DNA of 7,516 nucleotides from an uncultured Lachnospiraceae bacterium (lineage in GTDB: Bacteria; Bacillota; Clostridia; Lachnospirales; Lachnospiraceae), in the NCBI GenBank assembly GCA_905209865.1, contig CAJLUP010000088.1:1-7516 (forward strand), written 5' to 3'. How positions within the stretch are numbered: position 1 is the stretch's first letter; the number at the start of each line of letters is the position of its first letter. The notes under the pieces are model-generated. The model worked only from the letters and a program-made list of their open reading frames with translations. It searched no databases and had not been told where the DNA came from. A program made the translations under genes and the position numbers. Shown one piece after another: positions 1 through 6,546 of the stretch.

Positions 1-48
1 CGGACATCAGAAATGAATGAAAATTTCACTTCTTCTGTCCGGTTTTTT
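1..48. terminator. Probable (possibly bidirectional) terminator hairpin at the left edge
   Basis: CGGACA (1-6) pairs with TGTCCG (36-41), with weaker internal pairing (for example GAA 10-12 with TTC 33-35). TTTTTT (43-48) follows on the plus strand, so a rightward transcript entering from outside the window would end here. On the minus strand the same stem lies just past the stop at 58 and could end the LCP / cohesin-like transcript. The T-run needed for that would be beyond the edge and cannot be seen. Confidence 0.6.
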
Positions 49-57
49 ACTTATTTT

Positions 58-1608
58 CTATAAATCTATAAAATCAATATCAAAATCCTCTTTCTTAGAA
101 GATTTTTTCTTTTTTCCGCTTACTGTCTGCGTTTTTTCAGGCTCATCAAATTCATCATCTTCATACTCGTTTTCGTAATCGTCCTCATATCCTACTTCAA
201 AGTCGTCTCCGAATCCATAGTCATCCGATTCATCATCTGCATAGCCTTCTTCGTAATCGTCATATTCCTCTTCATAATCATCCTCGTACTCGTCTGAATA
301 CTCATCATTATATTCATCTTCATACTCGTCTTCATAATCATCGTCATATTCTTCTAACTCATCCAATTCATCATCAAAGTCATCCATATCATCCTTGACC
401 GCTTTCTTCCCACCTTTTCCGGCTTTTGCGCTCACCTTCTCTTCCTCTTCAAAAGGAATATCATATTCGTCATACAGATCGTCCAACTCCTGATTGCGAT
501 GAACAAGTTTTACCGCAAATACGATCATTAAAATAAACAGAAGTAAAAACAGCGCTGCTGCGGCAACAAGAACAACCATCGTATTTTCCGCTACAAACTC
601 GCCTAATTTTGCAAGAGTACCGTTTACTGCTTCTTTCTCTTCATCCTCCGCTTTCGGAGCCTCAAAATACTGATATGTTTCATCCTCTGTATCATATTGA
701 TACAAAGATTTCTCTCCTGTTCTCGTATTTAATGCATAGATAACATAATATCTGGAATCAGACGGATCAGCCCACGCCGGGAACTCCTGCTCCTGAATCG
801 TCATCTCTACTTCCTGATAACTGCTCGGAAGCTTTACAGAATCCGGTGCGTCAATAACAATCAGAGAAGTCGTATCAGATATTGTAATCTGTGCAAAAGA
901 AGAAAATGTTGCGTTTTCTGTATCAAATAAGAAAAATTTTCCTTTTCCTGATTCATCCATCAAAAATCCAAGATACACGCCTGCATCATTAGAGACAAAT
1001 TTTCTTTCTTCCCCGTTAAACGTCATCTTTGTCTCTGAATAACCTTGCGGAATATCCGTTGTTGTAAATGCTTCCGAAAAATGATAATCTGTTCCGTCCA
1101 CCGTCACAACGATATCCGTATCTGACCCTGCCACAGCCGCAGATGTCATCGGCTCCACACTTGTCGTTCCGTCATCTGCAGCTGCAATCGAAATTGCAGA
1201 AGAGCCGTTATTCAAATTCAATGTATCTCCAGAAGAAACTGTTGCCGAGCTGCTGCTTACAGATATCTGTGTATCAGCAACCGTAAGCGCTCTGAAAACA
1301 ACCGAAGTTCTCAGTTCTGTTCCGCCGCCTGTTCCCTTATATGTTAACGCGCCTGATCCATCAGCTGTAAATCCGTCGCCACTGACAAATTCCAAAGCTT
1401 TCGGATCATAACTCATTGTAACGTCCACACTTCCGATCGTACCGCCGGAACTTTGAACAACAAAATCAACCGTTACATTCTCTCCGACTTTCGTTGACGG
1501 ATCGGAAAACATCAATACGCCATCCGCCGCAAATACCACTGTACTCAGCACCGGAATCATCAGGCACACCGCAATGATAACACTTGCAAATCTCTTTAAT
1601 ACTTTCAT
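58..1608 (-). CDS. Signal-peptide, cohesin-like-domain, single-pass membrane protein with acidic tyrosine-periodic cytoplasmic tail
   Basis: This is a 516-residue protein of unknown function. Residues 1-28 form a signal peptide (MKVLKR, hydrophobic core, VFA-A). Residues 30-143 resemble a cohesin-type beta-sandwich: start with VGENVTVDF, VDVTMSYDPKALEF, and a VVFRALTVADTQISV stretch. Residues 165-318 are an ectodomain containing two related units of about 55 residues (186-238 and 260-315). A membrane helix at about 343-368 is followed by a cytoplasmic tail of about 148 residues: Lys/Gly-rich at 391-405, then 54 Asp/Glu among 86 residues with no basic residue (406-491), then a KKKKSSKK cluster (499-506) and an acidic end. 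The start follows AGAGGTTAG. It probably shares a transcript with the LCP gene 47 nt upstream. No dockerin partner or enzyme domain is visible, so a structural or scaffolding role in the envelope is an inference. The cohesin assignment is by pattern and needs a profile search. Confidence 0.85.
   Translation of the reverse strand: MKVLKRFASVIIAVCLMIPVLSTVVFAADGVLMFSDPSTKVGENVTVDFVVQSSGGTIGSVDVTMSYDPKALEFVSGDGFTADGSGALTYKGTGGGTELRTSVVFRALTVADTQISVSSSSATVSSGDTLNLNNGSSAISIAAADDGTTSVEPMTSAAVAGSDTDIVVTVDGTDYHFSEAFTTTDIPQGYSETKMTFNGEERKFVSNDAGVYLGFLMDESGKGKFFLFDTENATFSSFAQITISDTTSLIVIDAPDSVKLPSSYQEVEMTIQEQEFPAWADPSDSRYYVIYALNTRTGEKSLYQYDTEDETYQYFEAPKAEDEEKEAVNGTLAKLGEFVAENTMVVLVAAAALFLLLFILMIVFAVKLVHRNQELDDLYDEYDIPFEEEEKVSAKAGKGGKKAVKDDMDDFDDELDELEEYDDDYEDEYEDEYNDEYSDEYEDDYEEEYDDYEEGYADDESDDYGFGDDFEVGYEDDYENEYEDDEFDEPEKTQTVSGKKKKSSKKEDFDIDFIDL
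154..189 (-). repeat. Second, shorter Tyr-x-acidic tetrad array
   Basis: Tyr at residues 474, 478 and 482 again repeats every four residues in the same acidic tail. It is separated from the longer array by a segment containing Tyr 452, 456 and 464. It looks like a decayed continuation of the same tandem repeat. Confidence 0.6.
256..348 (-). repeat. 12-bp tandem codon repeat encoding Tyr-x-(Asp/Glu)-(Asp/Glu) tetrads
   Basis: Tyr occupies residues 421, 425, 429, 433, 437, 441, 445 and 449, exactly every fourth position, separated by Asp, Glu, Asn or Ser. In DNA this is a degenerate 12-bp tandem array lying entirely within the reading frame. The third codon positions vary while the protein period is kept, which suggests selection on the protein pattern rather than a fresh slippage event. 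Confidence 0.85.
664..1053 (-). repeat. Two-fold protein repeat in the ectodomain of the cohesin-like protein
   Basis: Residues 186-238 (895-1053) and 260-315 (664-831) align with a common pattern: (I/L)P..Y.E..MT, then an aromatic beta-rich stretch with a central Tyr, then G....(F/Y)DTE..T...F. Similarity is visible in the protein but not obvious in the DNA, so the duplication is old. Each unit may be a small beta-domain of unknown function. Confidence 0.6.
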
Positions 1609-1655
1609 ACAACTAACCTCTTTCTGTTTTTTATCTTTCCTTATTCCAGTGGGTA

Positions 1656-3119
1656 CTATTCGACCATTCCTTCCGGAGGTGTTTCCGTCTGTCCGCCGCC
1701 AGAATCTGTTCCGCCATCCGGTGTAACCGGAGGATCTACTGTTCCGCCGCCTGTATTGTCTCCGGCTCCGGTATTATTTCCATCGCTTCCAGGCTGTCCT
1801 GAAGTATCTGTACTTCCGTCCCCGTAATTGCCGCCGGAACTTCCATTATCATAAATACCGCCGTTATCACTATAACCACTGTCATAATAAGTCCCGTTTT
1901 CTTCGTATGTTGTTTCTGTTCCGGTTCCTGACGACTGCTTTGCACTTGCCGTATACGCAATATTAGCGCTGACCGTCTGCACTGTTGAAGATGGACTGTA
2001 ACCGACAGTACCGAACAAAAATTCATGAAGCTTCGCTACATTCGATGTAAGATCATCCGGCACAACAACACTTCCGATTTCCGAAAGCATATCTGTATAT
2101 TTATCTTCCGGGAATCCCATATTTCCCGTCAGCTTGTACTCACTGTAAGCTGACGCATATTTCAAGATCTCCGGCAGCGTAAAACTGGTGGAAACCTGAG
2201 GGAATACTTTATCAATAATCGCATTCAAAGTTCCGATATCCGCCATTTTCGCCTTTTCAAACATCTTCTCTATTACAAGGCGCTGACGCTCTGTACGAGT
2301 GAAATCTCCGCCTGCGGTCGAACGGATACGGGCATATGTGGTAGCCTGTGTTCCGTCTAATTTCTGAAGACCTGCACTTTGGAGGAGATTCGCTGCCTTT
2401 CCTGCTGAAGTAGCTGTTTCCGGAATATATTGATTGATATACGGAAGTTCTTCCTCTGTAACTTCAATCTCAATACCGCCCAACAAATCAACTGCATCTG
2501 CGATCGCACCAAAATCAACCGTCACATAATCCTGAATATCAAGATCAAGATTCATATTCAGCATGTTGATTGCAAGCACAGGACCTCCATAACTGTACGC
2601 GGCATTACACTTCTGATACGTTCCTTCCGAAAGGTCAAGAAGTGTATCACGATATACGGACACCATCTTAATCTCTTTCGTCTTATTATTCAGACTTGCA
2701 ACAATAATACAATCCGTACGGTTTCCTTCTCCCAAATCACCGTCTCTTGAATCAACGCCAAACAGGGCGACATTTGTAAACCCGTCTCCAAGATCAACAT
2801 TCTTATTCTTTTTCACTTCTTCATTGATAACAATATCCTCTGCCTTGATCGCTTTTGTATCAATCTTGCTCCATTTCGCATAAACATATATAACACCGAA
2901 CATAAACAGAGCTGCAATAAGAACTCCGATACAAATCAATGCAATCTGCCACGGCTTCATCTTATGAACATGCCTTTTTTTCCGTGACTTTCCTTTTCCT
3001 GCTCTTGAAAAATCTTTCCTCCGGGTCACCGGCTTCTTTTGCTTAGTTGACGTCTGTTTCCCCCTGTGCATTGCCTGCCTTCTGCGGGGTGAATTACGCT
3101 TCGCCTTGTTCTTTGACAT
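1656..3119 (-). CDS. LytR-CpsA-Psr (LCP) family glycopolymer-peptidoglycan ligase
   Basis: LCP enzymes move undecaprenyl-diphosphate-linked glycopolymers (teichoic acids, capsules) onto peptidoglycan at the outer face of the membrane. This 487-residue protein has a very basic cytoplasmic N-terminus (1-56: 14 Lys and 10 Arg against one acidic residue), one membrane helix (58-80), and an LCP domain at about 113-290. Visible hallmarks are NVALFGVDSRDGD (116-128), NRTDCIIVAS (133-142), SVYRDT (154-159), DFGAIADAVDLLGGI (202-216), and YARIR with DFTRTERQR (262-280). These supply the Asp/Arg residues that bind the lipid pyrophosphate. After about residue 393 the protein is a low-complexity tail rich in Gly, Ser, Thr, Asp, Asn and Tyr, ending in a Pro/Thr/Gly segment. 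It is probably exposed in the wall, and no LPXTG motif is present. The start is supported by AGGTGAG five to six bases upstream. The stop lies 47 nt before the next gene. The glycosyltransferase operon just upstream is the natural source of its substrate. Confidence 0.95.
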   Translation of the reverse strand: MSKNKAKRNSPRRRQAMHRGKQTSTKQKKPVTRRKDFSRAGKGKSRKKRHVHKMKPWQIALICIGVLIAALFMFGVIYVYAKWSKIDTKAIKAEDIVINEEVKKNKNVDLGDGFTNVALFGVDSRDGDLGEGNRTDCIIVASLNNKTKEIKMVSVYRDTLLDLSEGTYQKCNAAYSYGGPVLAINMLNMNLDLDIQDYVTVDFGAIADAVDLLGGIEIEVTEEELPYINQYIPETATSAGKAANLLQSAGLQKLDGTQATTYARIRSTAGGDFTRTERQRLVIEKMFEKAKMADIGTLNAIIDKVFPQVSTSFTLPEILKYASAYSEYKLTGNMGFPEDKYTDMLSEIGSVVVPDDLTSNVAKLHEFLFGTVGYSPSSTVQTVSANIAYTASAKQSSGTGTETTYEENGTYYDSGYSDNGGIYDNGSSGGNYGDGSTDTSGQPGSDGNNTGAGDNTGGGTVDPPVTPDGGTDSGGGQTETPPEGMVE

Positions 3120-3136
3120 ATTTTCTCACCTATTTT

Positions 3137-3167
3137 AGTATATACTTATTCTACATCATACCATGAT
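3137..3167. promoter_or_regulatory. Two small dyads around the predicted -10 / start site
   Basis: Reading the minus strand, ATCAT-GGT-ATGAT (3167-3155) is an inverted repeat that coincides with both -10 candidates. AGTATATACT (3146-3137) is a perfect 10-bp palindrome just before the Shine-Dalgarno. Either could be an operator half-site pair, but short AT-rich palindromes also arise by chance, and no regulator gene is in the window. Confidence 0.25.
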
Positions 3168-3191
3168 ACAACAAATTTCTACACGATTCAA
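3155..3191 (-). promoter_or_regulatory. Predicted sigma-A promoter for the LCP / cohesin-like gene pair
   Basis: On the minus strand a TTGAAT -35 (3191-3186) is separated by 17 bp from a TATCAT -10 (3168-3163). Overlapping it is an extended -10 element, TGGTATGAT (3163-3155), whose own -35 position is poor. Either would give a leader of roughly 30-40 nt ending in a good Shine-Dalgarno AGGTGAG (3131-3125) before the ATG at 3119. Its position just after the terminator fits a new transcription unit. The call rests on consensus matching by eye. Confidence 0.5.
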
Positions 3192-3231
3192 TCATTTTCC
3201 CTGAAAAGATAAAATAGTTTCCCATTGCAAC

Positions 3232-3260
3232 AAAAATTCCCGGGGATTTTCCGGGAATTT
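3232..3260 (-). terminator. Rho-independent terminator after the glycosyltransferase operon
   Basis: On the minus strand, AAATTCCCGG and CCGGGAATTT form a perfect 10-bp stem (arms 3251-3260 and 3234-3243) around a 7-nt loop. The 3' arm runs into a short T tract (TTTTTG). It begins 42 nt past the stop of the last glycosyltransferase gene. On the plus strand no T-run follows, so it should act on the leftward transcript. The T-run is short, so some readthrough into the LCP gene is possible. Confidence 0.8.
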
Positions 3261-3301
3261 CATCTGTATTTATATTATATAGTTCCATTCAGCCAATATA
3301 T

Positions 3302-4588
3302 TTACTCATATTTTTTTAATTGTTCAAGAATACTTTTCGCTTTCTCTTCCCAAGTATTTTCCAAAGCTTCCCGATCCAGCAACGCTTTATATGCTTCGTC
3401 ATCTTTCAACTGTATCGCTCGATCCAACTGTTTCAAAAACTCTTGGTGATCATGTCCGATCAGCACAGATTCATACTTTCTGCATTCATCCATGTCTGTC
3501 GTTACGATCGGCTTATTAAGCGCCATATATTCAAACAATTTAACCGGAGACGTTGCCTTTGTAATATCATTGATCAAAAATGGGATCGTTAAAACATCCA
3601 TCTTAGACGCATAATTTTGAAGAATTTCATATGGTCTTGATCCGCAAAAATGAATATTCCTGCATTGATCCACACCTGATTTATCATAAGAATCATCATA
3701 TTTGATTCCAAAAAGTACAACCTGATATTTATTTTCCCGATCAATTTCTTTTAACAGCTCATAATCGAACCATTTTGCCAAAGCACCGTAATAACCGATA
3801 ACAGGCTGCCCCTTTCTCAAAATTGCTTCAAACTCCGCGTCACACTTAAACTTCGGATCACATCCATCATGAAAATGCGCATAATCCACACCATTACTTG
3901 AAAAAGCAAGACGAACGTCTCCTCGCTTCTCAAGAACATCTCTTTTTAAAGCTTCAGCAGTGACAACAACAAATATATTTTTATCTGTCATCGCCAAATC
4001 ATACTTTTCTTTCACATTAACCGGAAGTTCATCTGTTCCGGCAAGATGCGGATTTAAATCATCAATATATTCATAGACAACTTTATATCCATGCTGCATA
4101 TATTCTTTAATTTTTGCCGCCGGCAAAGTCCAGTCAGTGGAATAGAACTGAACATATTTCGGAGCTTTACATTTCTCAAGTTCTTGAAAAAGCAGCCTGG
4201 AAAATGCCGTATTAGCATAATTGACAAGATACAAATTATCCGCCTGCTTTTTAATCCTCTTCACGTCATCGGTAAAACGTGTCACCTCATAAAATACAAG
4301 CGTCCTTTGTTTTGCAAAATTACTGAAAATATGCTGCGGTCTTTGATACAGCGGTACGTCCCAACCAAACGAACTTCTCCAAATCACGATTCGATCATAA
4401 GAGTTCTTTGCAAGGATCTGATCAATTCCCTCAATAAATTTCTTTTTATTGGCAGCAACATAAATTCTTTCTTTGACAGAAATTCGCACGAGATAATTAG
4501 AATAAATATATCCTGCCGCCTTTTTGATCGTCCCCGACAAACCATATTTCTTTACAAGATTTTTCAATTTGCTGATCTTATCTTTCAT
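3302..4588 (-). CDS. GT-B fold glycosyltransferase (GT4-like), second of a tandem paralogous pair
   Basis: This 428-residue protein is the last gene of the overlapping glycosyltransferase operon and a paralog of the gene just upstream. The shared architecture is GTIKKAA (19-25), FGWDVPLYQRPQH (74-86), YEYIDDLNPHL (172-182), SSNGVDYAHF (230-239), GYYGALAKWFDYELL (265-279), RPYEIL (318-323), and the KATSPVKLFEYMA block (344-356) followed by KPIVTT. It lacks a signal peptide and membrane spans, so it is presumably cytoplasmic or peripheral at the membrane. The ATG at 4588 overlaps the upstream stop by 11 nt and is preceded by GGGAGAAAG. The TAA stop lies 42 nt before a hairpin terminator. The paralogs have diverged clearly outside the conserved blocks, so they probably use different donors or acceptors, but the specificity cannot be read from sequence. 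Confidence 0.9.
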   Translation of the reverse strand: MKDKISKLKNLVKKYGLSGTIKKAAGYIYSNYLVRISVKERIYVAANKKKFIEGIDQILAKNSYDRIVIWRSSFGWDVPLYQRPQHIFSNFAKQRTLVFYEVTRFTDDVKRIKKQADNLYLVNYANTAFSRLLFQELEKCKAPKYVQFYSTDWTLPAAKIKEYMQHGYKVVYEYIDDLNPHLAGTDELPVNVKEKYDLAMTDKNIFVVVTAEALKRDVLEKRGDVRLAFSSNGVDYAHFHDGCDPKFKCDAEFEAILRKGQPVIGYYGALAKWFDYELLKEIDRENKYQVVLFGIKYDDSYDKSGVDQCRNIHFCGSRPYEILQNYASKMDVLTIPFLINDITKATSPVKLFEYMALNKPIVTTDMDECRKYESVLIGHDHQEFLKQLDRAIQLKDDEAYKALLDREALENTWEEKAKSILEQLKKYE

Positions 4589-5828
4589 CTTTCTCCCATT
4601 CTCCCATATATGCCTTCAATTCTGACGCCTTGACGGACCAGTCATTTTCCCACGCACACTTTCGCAAAAGTTCCTTTTGCTTTTCATCCTTACAGTCTTC
4701 TTTGCATTCTTCGACAAAAGAAACAAATTCTTGTGCATTTCGGGCAATTTTTACCGCACTATACTTTAAACATTCCGGAAGCGCCGTTGAGACAACCGGT
4801 TTCTCCATCGCCATATACTCAAACAATTTGACCGGAGACGTTGCTTTCGTAATATCATTGATTAAAAACGGAATCATACACACATCCCAAAAATGCACAT
4901 ATCCCGCCAATGAATCATAAGGTTTTTTTCCAAAATATTTTACATTTTTATATTCAAGAAGTCCGCTTTTCTTCAGCGAATCATCATGCTCGATCCCGAT
5001 TAGAATCAACTGTATTTTCTCATTATCTGCCAGTTTTTTCAACAGATCATAATCCACCCAGCCTGCTAATGCTCCGTAATATCCGACATGAATCCTATCT
5101 TCTTTAATCCACTGTCTATAGACTTGATCTTTCGTCTCACTTTTAGGGTCAAATTTATCACACTCTGCTCCGTTTGAAATCTGCACAATCTTCGCTTTTT
5201 CATTTTTTGATCTTGCTTCTCTGTACAATTTATCTGCAGTTGCTACAGTCAGCACATTCTTTGCAGACAGAAGATATTGATGCCTTGCTCTGATCTGATC
5301 AATCTTTTTCTTAGAAATAAGATCCTCATTAATATCATCCACATATTCATAAATAATCTTAAATCCAATGGACGAATATTGTCTGATCCTGCTTACCGGA
5401 ATCGTATCCGTAGAATACACCATAACATATTTATTGTCTATCCGCTTGACAGCGTTCAACAGATATTTCCGATAATAATACAAATCCAATATATACACAT
5501 GCTTTGCAGCCTGTGTGATACGCCGCTTGTCTTTAAAATCTATATCATAATATGAATTATATAAAACGAGCGTCTCTTCGTCCCCCATATTTCTGAGCAT
5601 ATGCTGAGGTCTTTGCATCATAATATTGTGATAACCAAAATGATTTTCATAAATAACAATCCGCGAGTACCCTCTGTTTAAAATCCGATCCACAATTTCT
5701 TTTCTTGCCGGATTGATCCGAAAGCTTCCAAAATCACGTTCTGTCTTCTTCCACTTCACAGCTGCCATCTTGATCGTTCCGCATATCCCTTTTTTCCTGA
5801 TTTTATTTATGAGTTCTTTTCCCGCCAT
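4578..5828 (-). CDS. GT-B fold glycosyltransferase (GT4-like), first of a tandem paralogous pair
   Basis: This 416-residue cytoplasmic glycosyltransferase probably adds a sugar to the lipid-linked intermediate begun by the two upstream gene products. There is no signal peptide or clear membrane helix. The N-terminal half has a basic start with GTIKMAA (17-23), a QRPQH motif (72-76) and YEYVDD (160-165). The C-terminal half has SNGAECDKF (218-226), GYYGALAGWVDYDLL (249-263), KPYDSL (302-307) and a KATSPVKLFEYMA block (328-340) with KPVVST after it, which is the nucleotide-sugar-binding region of GT-B retaining enzymes. QRPQH resembles proteins annotated as TuaH-like. The ATG at 5828 lies six bases after a strong AGGAAGG (5835-5841), and this start gives a 26-nt overlap with the upstream gene. 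The downstream paralog aligns over nearly its full length. Donor and acceptor are unknown. Confidence 0.9.
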   Translation of the reverse strand: MAGKELINKIRKKGICGTIKMAAVKWKKTERDFGSFRINPARKEIVDRILNRGYSRIVIYENHFGYHNIMMQRPQHMLRNMGDEETLVLYNSYYDIDFKDKRRITQAAKHVYILDLYYYRKYLLNAVKRIDNKYVMVYSTDTIPVSRIRQYSSIGFKIIYEYVDDINEDLISKKKIDQIRARHQYLLSAKNVLTVATADKLYREARSKNEKAKIVQISNGAECDKFDPKSETKDQVYRQWIKEDRIHVGYYGALAGWVDYDLLKKLADNEKIQLILIGIEHDDSLKKSGLLEYKNVKYFGKKPYDSLAGYVHFWDVCMIPFLINDITKATSPVKLFEYMAMEKPVVSTALPECLKYSAVKIARNAQEFVSFVEECKEDCKDEKQKELLRKCAWENDWSVKASELKAYMGEWEKDER

Positions 5829-6546
5829 TTCTTTCCTTCCTTAACTCAAACAAAAACTTTACATTGCTGTCCCAAAAACGTTTCATACGTTTTGGTTCTT
5901 TCACGATCCGATACAGCCACTCCAGATTATGGCGTATAAAAAACGAAGGAGCGCGCTGTTTCTTTCCGCTCAAAACATCAAAACTCCCTCCGACTCCGAT
6001 ATAGATTCCTTTTCTTTCAGGTCGGAAATACTTATGAATCAAAAGTTCCTGCTGAGGCGCTCCCAATGCAACAAAAACCAAATCAGGCGCAAGCTGTGTG
6101 ATCTTCTGCATCACGGCTTCCTTATCTTCTACATAACCATCTGTATATCCTGCAATCATGATGTTTGTATATTCCTTCTCAATTCGTTCCACAAGAGAAT
6201 CAAGCACTTCTTTTTTTGCTCCAAAAAGATAAATCGATCCTGATTTTTGATTGGCATATTGAAGAAGAGCCTCACACAATTCGACTCCCGGCACTCTTTC
6301 TTTAAAACGAAATCCCAACTGTTCTCCGCCTTTTACAACACCGATACCATCCGCTACGATTACAGTATTCTTATCTGTAAGAACTTGATCCATCTGCGCC
6401 AGTTTTTTGCCGAGCATAAAAATCTCAGGATTGGCAGTAACAACGAAACAACTTTTCTTTTCATCGATCCGCCTCTGAAGAAAATCCAAAAATTTACTTT
6501 TACTTCCCCTATACGTTTTTTCGTAATACGCTTTTATCGATGCCAT
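5803..6546 (-). CDS. WecG/TagA/CpsF family glycosyltransferase (GT26)
   Basis: This 247-residue protein is predicted to add the second sugar to an undecaprenyl-diphosphate-linked monosaccharide at the inner face of the membrane. In TagA and WecG the donors are UDP-ManNAc and UDP-ManNAcA; the donor here is unknown. Family motifs are complete: TANPE (37-41), VADGIGVV (64-71), RVPGVEL (84-90), LGAPQQE (161-167), GVGGSFDVLSG (184-194) and RAPSFFIRHNLEWLYR (198-213). T37, D66, R84 and the Q of APQQE match the positions known to matter in structurally studied TagA, with D66 as the probable catalytic base. The C-terminal Arg/Lys-rich tail (195-247) matches the appendage that mediates membrane association in TagA. 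The ATG overlaps the upstream stop by one base, with GAGGAAAAGAAG in front of it. The 3' end overlaps the next gene by 26 nt. Length is normal for the family. Confidence 0.95.
   Translation of the reverse strand: MASIKAYYEKTYRGSKSKFLDFLQRRIDEKKSCFVVTANPEIFMLGKKLAQMDQVLTDKNTVIVADGIGVVKGGEQLGFRFKERVPGVELCEALLQYANQKSGSIYLFGAKKEVLDSLVERIEKEYTNIMIAGYTDGYVEDKEAVMQKITQLAPDLVFVALGAPQQELLIHKYFRPERKGIYIGVGGSFDVLSGKKQRAPSFFIRHNLEWLYRIVKEPKRMKRFWDSNVKFLFELRKERNGGKRTHK

Noticed and set aside
154..348. The 12-bp periodic region as a CRISPR array or non-coding satellite
   Set aside because: Units are too short, have no spacers, and are exactly in frame as Tyr-acidic tetrads within a long gene.
58..1608. 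The cohesin-like protein as a cellulosomal scaffoldin
   Set aside because: There is only one candidate cohesin unit, no dockerin or carbohydrate-binding module, and its own membrane helix and cytoplasmic tail. The neighbours are glycopolymer synthesis genes.
1736..2026. A 96-codon minus-strand frame overlapping the LCP gene in another phase
   Set aside because: It sits inside the low-complexity tail of the LCP gene, where biased codons keep other frames open. There is no independent ribosome site or family similarity.
3270..3300. TATAAT on the minus strand (in CTATATAATATAA) as a promoter
   Set aside because: No -35 element lies at suitable spacing (TTGGCT is only 11 bp away), and transcription would run straight into the terminator at 3232-3260.
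4091..4633. A 180-codon open frame on the plus strand
   Set aside because: It lies entirely antisense to the two well-supported glycosyltransferase genes, lacks a recognisable domain or Shine-Dalgarno, and has the composition expected from the complement of a coding strand.
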